In this document: one piece after another, positions 1 to 5,815 of the stretch
How positions within the stretch are numbered: position 1 is the stretch's first letter
Layout of the letters: each line of letters opens with the position of its first letter
DNA from: Beijerinckiaceae bacterium
GTDB lineage: Bacteria > Pseudomonadota > Alphaproteobacteria > Rhizobiales > Beijerinckiaceae
DNA: 9,706 nt
Assembly: GCA_027346205.1 (NCBI GenBank)
Contig: DAIESR010000011.1
Coordinates: 1 to 9,706 of the forward strand
Reading direction: 5' to 3'
Program-made: the position numbers and the translations under genes
The notes under the pieces: model-generated
The model's input: the letters and a program-made list of their open reading frames with translations, nothing else
Database searches by the model: none
What the model was told of the DNA's origin: nothing

Positions 1-860
1 GCTCCCGCCCAGCGATGGACAATCACATCTCCGGCGTCATTCTCTATGACGAGACCATCCGCCAAACTGCCGCCGACGGCACCTCCCTCGTCAAACTGAT
101 CGAAGCCGCGGGCGCGATCCCCGGCATCAAGGTCGATCTCGGCGCTAAGCCGCTTCCGGGTTTCCCCGGCGAGACCATCACCGAGGGGCTCGACGGCCTC
201 GCCGGCCGGCTCAAGGATTATCACGCGCTCGGCGCCCGATTCGCCAAATGGCGGGCGGTGATCGATATCGGCGAGGGTATTCCGACCCGCGCCGCGATCC
301 ATGCCAATGCGCATGCGCTGGCGCGTTATGCGGCGCTGTGCCAGGCGGCCGAGATCGTTCCGATCGTCGAGCCGGAAGTGCTGATGGACGGCGGCCATTC
401 GCTGGCGCGTTGCTATGAGGTGACGGAAGAGGTGCTGAAGGCGGTCTTCACTGAACTTTATGAGCAGCGCATTTCCTTGGAAGGCATGGTGCTGAAGCCG
501 AATATGGTCGTGCCCGGCAAGAAAGCGCCGCAGCAGGTTAGCGTCGAGGAGGTGGCCGAATCCACTGTGCGCGTTCTCAAGAATTGCGTTCCCTCCGCCG
601 TCCTCGGTATCGCCTTCCTCTCAGGTGGCCAATCCGATATCGAGGCGACCGCCCATCTCGATGCGATCAACCATCTGGGCCCCTTGCCTTGGTCGGTGAC
701 TTTCTCCTATGGCCGGGCCTTGCAGGCCGCCGTTCAAAAGGCTTGGGTCGGCAAACCGGAGAACGTGGCGGCGGCACAGGGTGCATTTGCGCATCGGGCG
801 CGGATGAACGGCCTCGCCGCACGCGGCGAATGGTCGGCTTCGATCGAGGCTGAGGCCTGA
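1..860 (+). CDS. Class I fructose-bisphosphate aldolase (5' partial)
   Basis: Cytoplasmic glycolytic and gluconeogenic enzyme that reversibly cleaves fructose 1,6-bisphosphate into dihydroxyacetone phosphate and glyceraldehyde 3-phosphate through a lysine Schiff base. The frame is open to the left edge (codons from base 3). The ATG at 15 falls inside the conserved stretch leading to ISGVILYDETIRQ, so it is internal and the N-terminus, roughly 50-60 residues, lies outside the window. Counting from that Met, GIKVDLG is at 37-43, KWRAVIDI at 79-86, the IVEPEVLMDGG active-site strand at 117-127, and SLEGMVLKPN at 154-163, matching the class I signature with Schiff-base Lys161 (codon 495-497). The phosphate-binding elements FLSGGQSD (201-208) and SYGRALQ (231-237) follow. 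The gene ends 103 bases before the ThiE-like gene on the same strand. A repeat fragment and no clear terminator lie between them. The identification is firm. Confidence 0.95.
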   Translation, partial: SRPAMDNHISGVILYDETIRQTAADGTSLVKLIEAAGAIPGIKVDLGAKPLPGFPGETITEGLDGLAGRLKDYHALGARFAKWRAVIDIGEGIPTRAAIHANAHALARYAALCQAAEIVPIVEPEVLMDGGHSLARCYEVTEEVLKAVFTELYEQRISLEGMVLKPNMVVPGKKAPQQVSVEEVAESTVRVLKNCVPSAVLGIAFLSGGQSDIEATAHLDAINHLGPLPWSVTFSYGRALQAAVQKAWVGKPENVAAAQGAFAHRARMNGLAARGEWSASIEAEA

Positions 861-892
861 TCCCACCGCTCTTTCGCCCCAATTTTCGGCAA

Positions 893-914
893 GCTCTAGA
901 GCATGTCCCGAAAG
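893..914 (+). repeat. Truncated palindromic intergenic repeat
   Basis: The perfect 10-base palindrome GCTCTAGAGC is at 893-902 and is followed by ATGTCCCGAAAG. The nine bases CTAGAGCAT at 896-904 recur exactly on the minus strand at 2869-2861, at the edge of the hairpin repeat beyond the Sel1 gene. From memory, CTAGAGCAT followed by a CCCG stem is the opening of a short palindromic repeat common in Hyphomicrobiales genomes. Here the returning arm is absent, so this would be a truncated copy. Confidence 0.5.
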
Positions 915-963
915 CCTGCTCAGCGACCTTCTCGTCCCCTCAAGTCACCGAAGTGCAATTGTC

Positions 964-1599
964 ATGGCTGAGCCTGCGCCACGCCTTTATCTGATTACCC
1001 CGCCTCTCGCCGCAGCAGGCGATTTTGCCTCTCTGTTCGAAGCGGCGCTTGGGGCCGGAGACATTGCCTGCGTCCTTGTACGGACGCAGATGCTCGCGCC
1101 GAGCGAGATCAAGAAGATCATTGCAGCACTCGCTCCGCTTGCGCAGAAACATGATGTCGCCGTGCTCGTCTCCGACCCGCAGCTCGCAGCGCGCTGCGAT
1201 GCAGACGGCGTGCATGTTTCAGGCATTGGCGCGGCGCTCGATGTGGCTGTCGCGGCGATGAAGCCTGACAGGATTGTCGGCGTCGGTGGGCTTTCGAGCC
1301 GCCATGAAGCGATGCAGGCGGGCGAATCGGGTGCCGATTATGTGATGTTTGGCGGACCGGAACAGGTAGAGGACCAGGCCAGCGTCGTCGAGCGCACCGC
1401 CTGGTGGGCGGGGATTTTTACGCTGCCTTGCGTGGGCTATGCGCGGACGCTCGACGATGTTGGCCCCCTCGCCGGGGCCGGCGCCGATTTTATTGCGATC
1501 GGCGATGCTGTCTGGCAGCATCCGGAGGGCGTGGCGGCTGCCGTGGAGGAGGTGATGCGGGCGCTCGCGACCTCTACTGCGCGTGAGGCGATCTCGTGA
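964..1599 (+). CDS. Thiamine-phosphate-synthase-like (ThiE family) protein, probably non-canonical
   Basis: A 211-residue TIM-barrel protein, the usual length for ThiE, which joins HMP-pyrophosphate and thiazole phosphate to make thiamine phosphate. Family features are the first strand RLYLITPP (7-14), VAVLVSDPQLAARCDADGVHV (66-85), GVGGLSSRHEAMQAGESGADYVMFG (106-130, given in outline only) and the late strand/helix GAGADFIAIGDAVW (171-184). The catalytic signatures are poor. The QLRxK pyrimidine-binding motif is replaced by VLVRT (37-41), the ND motif is SD (70-71), the Asp after GVHLGQ is missing in GVHVSGIGA, and the GPVFPTxTK loop is not recognisable. I infer a ThiE-fold paralogue with altered or lost activity rather than the housekeeping ThiE. 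The ATG at 964 has only a weak ribosome-binding site (GAAG), but no better in-frame start is seen. The stop overlaps the GTG start of the next gene. Confidence 0.75.
   Translation: MAEPAPRLYLITPPLAAAGDFASLFEAALGAGDIACVLVRTQMLAPSEIKKIIAALAPLAQKHDVAVLVSDPQLAARCDADGVHVSGIGAALDVAVAAMKPDRIVGVGGLSSRHEAMQAGESGADYVMFGGPEQVEDQASVVERTAWWAGIFTLPCVGYARTLDDVGPLAGAGADFIAIGDAVWQHPEGVAAAVEEVMRALATSTAREAIS
1585..1588 (+). promoter_or_regulatory. Ribosome-binding site for the Sel1-repeat gene
   Basis: GAGG lies seven bases before the GTG at 1596, inside the end of the ThiE-like gene. It supports the GTG start and translational coupling across the four-base GTGA overlap. Confidence 0.6.
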
Positions 1600-2645
1600 A
1601 ACGCCTTGCCCATGGCGCTATCGTGCTCCTGACGACCAGTCTGCTCGGCATGTCGGCGAGTGTGGCACAGCCGGCGCTGAGCACGACGCCATTTTCTACA
1701 AAGCCTCAGGTTCCAGAACCCGCATTGCCGACGCCGGTTTCGCCGAATTCTTCGGCTTCCGCGCCGGACTCAGCCAAGCCTGAAGCTGGCACGCCTGCGA
1801 CCGATCAGAGCAATGTCGATCTCGCCTTTGGCGCCTATCAGCGCGGCTATTACGAGACCGCCTTCAAGGAGGCGATGAAGCGGTTTGTCGCCAACAAGAA
1901 TGATGCCGCCGCCATGACTCTCATTGGCGAACTTTATGATCAGGGTTATGGCGTGCCGCAGAATTTTGGCGAAGCCGCACATTGGTATGCCGCTGCGGCG
2001 GCGCAAGGCGATGTTCAGGCGATTTTCGCGCTCGGCCTCGCGAAATTACAGGGCAAGGGAATCGCGAAGGATGTGCCCGGCGCTACCGAACTCTTCCGCA
2101 AGGCGGCGGCAAAAAATCATCCTGGCGCGCTCTACAATCTCGGCATGTTGGCGCTGCAGAGCAAGGACCCTGCGCCGGATTTCAAAAAAGCCGCCGATGA
2201 TTTCGGCCGTGCGGCTGCGCTCGGTTTTCCCGAGGCGGCCTATGCGCTGGCAATCCTTTATCGCAATGGCCGTGGTGTCGTGCGCGACGACAAGATCGCG
2301 GCGCTCTGGATGAGCCGTGCGGCCAAGGGGAACAATGTTCCAGCCGAGGTCGAATATGCGATCATGCTGTTCAACGGCATTGGCATCAGCAAGGACGAAG
2401 TGGCGGCTGCGCGGCTCTTTCTGAAGGCCGCGGCCGCCAATAATCCTGTCGCGCAAGACCGCGTGGCGCGCCTGCTGGTGGCTGGCCGCGGCATTGAGAA
2501 GAATCTGGTCGAGGCCATGAAATGGCACATTCTTGCGCGCGCCGCCGGTGAGAAAGATCCCTGGCTCGACGATGTTTTGAACAAGCTCACGCCCGAGCAG
2601 AAGAAGGCCGTGCAAGCGGCCGTGAGTCGATATGTTGGCTATTGA
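1596..2645 (+). CDS. Secreted Sel1-repeat (TPR-like) protein
   Basis: A 349-residue exported protein. It begins with a signal peptide: basic MKRLAHG, hydrophobic AIVLLTTSLLGM, and a likely cleavage after ASVA near residue 24. A Pro/Ser/Thr-rich linker to about residue 72 follows. From about 75 on there is a half repeat and then six Sel1-type repeats of about 36 residues, near 107-140, 141-176, 177-213, 214-250, 251-287 and 288-322. Typical pieces are YDQGYGVPQN, LQGKGIAKD, YRNGRGVVRDD and FNGIGISKDE. It ends with a short helical tail, LTPEQKKAVQAAV. Sel1 repeats are helical protein-binding scaffolds, so a periplasmic adaptor role is likely, but the partner cannot be told from the sequence. 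The start is GTG, overlapping the ThiE-like stop by four bases with a good upstream GAGG, so the two genes are cotranscribed. No enzymatic domain is visible. Confidence 0.88.
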   Translation: MKRLAHGAIVLLTTSLLGMSASVAQPALSTTPFSTKPQVPEPALPTPVSPNSSASAPDSAKPEAGTPATDQSNVDLAFGAYQRGYYETAFKEAMKRFVANKNDAAAMTLIGELYDQGYGVPQNFGEAAHWYAAAAAQGDVQAIFALGLAKLQGKGIAKDVPGATELFRKAAAKNHPGALYNLGMLALQSKDPAPDFKKAADDFGRAAALGFPEAAYALAILYRNGRGVVRDDKIAALWMSRAAKGNNVPAEVEYAIMLFNGIGISKDEVAAARLFLKAAAANNPVAQDRVARLLVAGRGIEKNLVEAMKWHILARAAGEKDPWLDDVLNKLTPEQKKAVQAAVSRYVGY

Positions 2646-2762
2646 GCCAGCGGATTTGGAACACTTTTCTTTACTTGCGCATTGTCGGAGACAGATCGCG
2701 CGTTGTGAAGCGATCGCATATCCCTCATGGTCGAGAGAGGCCGTGGATCGCCGCGCGCGCTG

Positions 2763-2804
2763 CTAGAGCGGCGAACATTCAAATGGAATCGGTGCTGCCG
2801 CTCT
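2763..2804. repeat. Intergenic hairpin repeat, left member of a pair
   Basis: AGAGCGGC (2765-2772) pairs perfectly with GCCGCTCT (2797-2804). Inside it ATTC (2777-2780) can pair with GAAT (2786-2789). It starts with CTAGAGC, the same edge as the repeats at 896 and 2869. It lies in the convergent gap between the Sel1 gene and divL and may act as a shared transcription end or RNA-stabilising structure. No T-run follows, so a classical intrinsic terminator is not supported. Confidence 0.55.
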
Positions 2805-2818
2805 TGTCTTTTGTTGTC

Positions 2819-2870
2819 GCATCAGATTTGTCCCGCAGCCGGTTCCAACCTGCGGGTCTGATGCTCTAGC
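2819..2870. repeat. Intergenic hairpin repeat, right member of a pair
   Basis: GCATCAGA (2819-2826) pairs with TCTGATGC (2857-2864), and CCCGCA (2832-2837) pairs with TGCGGG (2851-2856). A five-base bulge (2827-2831) lies on one side only, and the loop contains GGTTCCAACC. The right edge GCTCTAGC (2863-2870) is the exact reverse complement of GCTAGAGC at 2762-2769, so both hairpins sit inside one 8-base inverted pair. The minus-strand reading begins CTAGAGCAT like the copy at 896. The repeat covers the divL stop codon (2866-2868), so it supplies the end of that reading frame. It probably also folds at the 3' end of the divL mRNA. Confidence 0.6.
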
Positions 2871-5523
2871 TCGACGAAGCCTCGGCTCGTTTCGGCTCAT
2901 TTTTCTTTTCCGAGATGCCCTGCGCCGGAAATATGCAGGTGATGGTTGTGCCTTCGCCTTCCGCCGTGTCGATGAGGACTCGGCCGCCATGCAGCTCCAC
3001 TAGGGATCTGACGATCGACAGGCCGAGGCCGACGCCACGGTGGCGGGAACCGCTCGTATGGGTGCGGAAGCGGTCGAACACATGATCGAGCACTTCGGTG
3101 GGAATGCCGCGGCCCTGATCGGTGACTTTGAAGATGATTTCATCGTCCCGCCGCAGCGCTGCGAGCGTGACCGTCTGTCCCGACTGGGAAAAACCGATTG
3201 CATTGGAAAGAAGATTGAAAAGGATCTGCCTGATGCGCTTGCCGTCGGCGACGAAGGACCCGACATCATCCAGAGCCACGAGCTGTAGGCGGATCGAGGA
3301 TTCCGTCAGACGATCCTGGACACCTTCCGCCGCCGCATGCATCGTCTCGTTGATGTCGACGTTCTCGGGCGCGAGTTCCAGGGCATCGGCATCGATGGAA
3401 GCGAGATCGAGAATATCATTGATGATTGCGAGCAGTGCTGTCGATGATTGCGTCACATAGCCAGTATATTCGCGCTGCCTTGCGTTGAGCGGACCCGCCG
3501 CGCCCTCCGTCAAGAGGCCGATGAAGCCGATGATATTGGTGAGCGGCGAGCGCAATTCATAAGACACGTGGTGGACGAAATCATTGCGGAGCGTCTCCGC
3601 CTCCATCAGCGCCTGATTGCGCTCTGTGAGCGCACGCTCCACATTCACGCTCGCTGTCGTATCGGTGAATGTCAGCAGAGTAGCGCCATCGGGTAAGGGC
3701 TGCGCGGCGCAATCGAGCACGCTGCCGTCGCGGCAAGCGATGCGGCGCTCGAAGCCAGTCCGACGGTCATGGAGGCCGGTGACGACGCCTCTGATTTCGT
3801 CGAATCCGGCATCATCCTCGCGGAACAACGTGCAGAGCGCTGCGACACGATCGATATGCGGCTTGTCGTTGAGCAGGCCTGCATCGAGCTTCAACAGCCA
3901 GGCAAAAGCGGGATTGAAGAATTTGAGCCGTCCATCCGTGCCGAAGACGGCGACGCCTTCCTTCAGCGTGTCGAGCGTCTCGCTCTGCACACGGCTCAAA
4001 GCATTGAACTGCGATTGGAGATGGAAACGCTCGGTGACATCATCGAAGAGATAGGTGACGCCACCCTGCGGGTTGGCCGTAATGACGATGCGTATGGTGC
4101 GGCCGTCCGGGAGGTGCCAGACATCATGCCGGCTTGTCTCGATAGCCTGATAGGCTTGGTGGATCTGGTCTTTCCAGGCGCGGAAATCCGCCTGTTCCGG
4201 CAATAGGCCGCGTGCCCGTAACGTATCGAGAATCTCGGAATCGGTCGGATGCTGATCGACAAAAGCCTGGTCGAGCGACCAGAGCTGGCGATAGGCGGAA
4301 TTGTGAAAGACGAGCCGCTTGCGGCTGTCGAACATGGCGACCGCGGTAGACAGAAGATCGAGCGTGCGGGCATGCGCCTGCATCTGTCGATCGATATCGG
4401 CGCGCATGGACTCGACTTCCGAGACATCGGTGGCGATGCCTGCCGAACCAATGGCGACGGGGACTTCGACGATGTCGAGGACGCGTCGTTGACCGGCGGC
4501 GACCGCCGCGGCGCGGCCGCGCCAGGTCGCACCTGTGGCACGGGTCTGAAAGGAGGCGTCGCGCGTCGCGCGTTCGAGCAGTTCGCTGCCGTTCAAGATC
4601 GCATCGGCGGCGTCCGCGGCTTCCACCGCCCGGACATAAGAGGCATTCACAAAAGTGAGTCTATCTTCGCGATCGCGCAGCCAGGCTGGGGCGTTGACGG
4701 CATTGAGCATGGCCCGCAAGGCATCGAGTTCGGCGATCGTCGCAACCAGCCGTTCGCGCAGCCGGATTGCTTCGAGACGGTCGCCCGAGACATCGCGGAT
4801 ACGCATCACTGCGCGGCCGCTGACGGCGCGGCCTTCGATTTCGAGGCGGCGGCCACTGAGACTCTCAAACGCGCAGCGGAAGCCTTCTCCTCTCTGCCGC
4901 AAACGGTCGACGCTGGCGTCGAGCTGTTGCGCGCCGTTGGGCGCGAGCCAGGAACCGAAGCCGAGAACGCGCCGGGAAATCGGGACATCGGTCACGAGGC
5001 TGAGATCGCCTTCGACATCCGCTTCGCCGCCGGGTCCGTCCCAGGCGACGATGATTTGCGGCTCGGCGGCAAGGAACACCTCGGCGCGGTCGACCTTAGC
5101 GCGTAGATTTGTGAATTCGAGCAGGAAGGCGGCTTCCGACTTGCTCCATTGCCGGCGTTCGCGCAGATGCAGTAGGGCTGTGATCGTCGAAAACAGCACT
5201 AGGCCGACGATGAAGGAAAGACCGATGGCGTCTTGGCTCTGCCGGAGACTGCCAATAAAGGCCATCGGATTTTCCGACTGCGCCAACGCGGGTGCGGAGG
5301 CGCCGACCAGATAAAAAATGCCGGCAAACCGCGCCGTCAGATGCCGCGTGGTCCTGGCGGGCTTGTTGCTTTGCGAAGATACGGGCTCGCAACAAAATGT
5401 CCGCCTCCATATCCGGAGAAACGGCTTCGGCCCTTTAAAGCACGCGCGCAGCGATACGAGAATTTTTTGGCGTCCTTGGCAGGCTGAGGCCCCATCCTCG
5501 CGCTGCCGCGTGGCATCTCGCAT
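2866..5523 (-). CDS. divL: DivL-type PAS sensor kinase homologue with Tyr in place of the phospho-His
   Basis: Membrane-anchored multi-PAS histidine-kinase homologue, 885 residues from the ATG at 5523. Numbering from that start, a basic N-terminus is followed by a hydrophobic segment (about 66-82), a second strong membrane helix (about 99-120), a degenerate PAS-like region (145-247), three clear PAS domains (about 268-370, 385-500 and 510-630), a HisKA helix pair (640-710) and a HATPase domain (757-870). The ATPase boxes look intact: N box NLLSN, DQGRGIP (802-808), GVGLGLSIV. The H box reads FVHHVSYELRSPL, with Tyr655 (codon 3561-3559, TAT) where His is expected. This swap, with PAS repeats, a membrane anchor and an ATPase domain, is the signature of DivL. 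In Caulobacter, DivL binds DivK and controls CckA and thereby CtrA. The 5523 start has GAGG five bases upstream. An in-frame ATG at 5568 (900 residues) has a weaker site. ahcY lies upstream on the same strand. Confidence 0.82.
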   Translation of the reverse strand: MRDATRQREDGASACQGRQKILVSLRACFKGPKPFLRIWRRTFCCEPVSSQSNKPARTTRHLTARFAGIFYLVGASAPALAQSENPMAFIGSLRQSQDAIGLSFIVGLVLFSTITALLHLRERRQWSKSEAAFLLEFTNLRAKVDRAEVFLAAEPQIIVAWDGPGGEADVEGDLSLVTDVPISRRVLGFGSWLAPNGAQQLDASVDRLRQRGEGFRCAFESLSGRRLEIEGRAVSGRAVMRIRDVSGDRLEAIRLRERLVATIAELDALRAMLNAVNAPAWLRDREDRLTFVNASYVRAVEAADAADAILNGSELLERATRDASFQTRATGATWRGRAAAVAAGQRRVLDIVEVPVAIGSAGIATDVSEVESMRADIDRQMQAHARTLDLLSTAVAMFDSRKRLVFHNSAYRQLWSLDQAFVDQHPTDSEILDTLRARGLLPEQADFRAWKDQIHQAYQAIETSRHDVWHLPDGRTIRIVITANPQGGVTYLFDDVTERFHLQSQFNALSRVQSETLDTLKEGVAVFGTDGRLKFFNPAFAWLLKLDAGLLNDKPHIDRVAALCTLFREDDAGFDEIRGVVTGLHDRRTGFERRIACRDGSVLDCAAQPLPDGATLLTFTDTTASVNVERALTERNQALMEAETLRNDFVHHVSYELRSPLTNIIGFIGLLTEGAAGPLNARQREYTGYVTQSSTALLAIINDILDLASIDADALELAPENVDINETMHAAAEGVQDRLTESSIRLQLVALDDVGSFVADGKRIRQILFNLLSNAIGFSQSGQTVTLAALRRDDEIIFKVTDQGRGIPTEVLDHVFDRFRTHTSGSRHRGVGLGLSIVRSLVELHGGRVLIDTAEGEGTTITCIFPAQGISEKKNEPKRAEASSS

Positions 5524-5528
5524 TGCAC

Positions 5529-5532
5529 CCTC
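5529..5532 (-). promoter_or_regulatory. Ribosome-binding site choosing the divL start at 5523
   Basis: On the minus strand GAGG, within GAGAGGG, sits five bases before the ATG at 5523. The upstream in-frame ATG at 5568 has only AGGTGA ten bases away. This favours the shorter 885-residue product, though the longer form is not excluded. Confidence 0.5.
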
Positions 5533-5556
5533 TCGCGGCCCGATGATGCGATGAAT

Positions 5557-5706
5557 GAATCGCGTCATTCACATCGAATCACCTATTTAGCGTGGCGATC
5601 GAACGCGTGAAACCTCTTCTAACGAACTCCATCGGAACAAAGCGTCATATTGACCGGATCGCGTTACGATCCACGTAGACGTAATGACTCACACCCGGTT
5701 CGAATC
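5557..5706. promoter_or_regulatory. Cluster of four GANTC (CcrM-type methylation) sites upstream of divL
   Basis: GAATC at 5557-5561, GAATC at 5576-5580, GACTC at 5686-5690 and GAATC at 5702-5706. A five-base site with one free position is expected about once per 256 bases in random sequence, so four within 150 bases is dense. In alphaproteobacteria CcrM methylates GANTC, and methylation state controls a set of cell-cycle promoters. The position directly upstream of divL makes a methylation-sensitive promoter plausible. This is inference from motifs only. Confidence 0.45.
5656..5672. repeat. Small perfect hairpin in the divL leader region
   Basis: GGATCG (5656-5661) and CGATCC (5667-5672) form a perfect six-base stem around the five-base loop CGTTA. 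It lies about 90 bases upstream of the outer divL ATG and could be an operator or leader structure. No function can be assigned. Confidence 0.35.
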
Positions 5707-5711
5707 GAACC
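5697..5711. repeat. 15-base palindrome GGTTCGA-A-TCGAACC
   Basis: Two seven-base arms around one central base, with a GANTC site at the centre (5702-5706). It resembles a dimeric-regulator operator in form, and methylation of the central GANTC could affect binding. It also resembles the T-loop of a tRNA, but no tRNA fold can be built around it. Confidence 0.4.
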
Positions 5712-5746
5712 AGTTTAAGCCACAGGTGCAAATTTCGGGAAATGGG

Positions 5747-5761
5747 TTAACGCCACGTTAC
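5747..5761. promoter_or_regulatory. CtrA-like element TTAA-N7-TTAC
   Basis: TTAA (5747-5750) and TTAC (5758-5761) are separated by exactly seven bases, one mismatch from the CtrA consensus TTAA-N7-TTAA. It lies upstream of divL, whose product acts in the CtrA pathway, so feedback control is conceivable. The element is also part of the left arm of the hairpin behind ahcY, and one near match is weak evidence by itself. Confidence 0.25.
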
Positions 5762-5808
5762 CGCAGGCCGCACAGGTTTCGCGCAAGCTTCGCGGTAACG
5801 CCGGCGTT
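5749..5808 (-). terminator. Long hairpin directly downstream of ahcY
   Basis: AACGCC (5749-5754) pairs with GGCGTT (5803-5808), and CGTTACCGC (5756-5764) pairs with GCGGTAACG (5792-5800). This gives 15 base pairs interrupted by one unpaired base on one side and two on the other, with a loop of about 27 bases. It starts seven bases past the ahcY stop. No T-run follows on the minus strand, so it may be a 3'-end stabiliser or attenuator rather than a strong intrinsic terminator. It suggests that at least some ahcY transcripts end before divL. Confidence 0.45.
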
Positions 5809-5815
5809 GTTTTCC

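Noticed and set aside
2642..2869. 75-residue + strand frame after the Sel1 gene.
   Set aside because: It consists largely of the palindromic repeat region and has no ribosome-binding site or motif.
4249..5314. Two long + strand frames (285 and 219 residues) opposite divL.
   Set aside because: They are antisense to the PAS region of divL, compositionally biased, without known motifs or good ribosome-binding sites. They are typical GC-rich shadow frames.
5690..5720. Possible tRNA T-arm around GGTTCGAATCGAACC.
   Set aside because: No acceptor, D or anticodon stem can be built on either strand, and the T-stem itself does not pair in the required register. It is better described as a palindrome.
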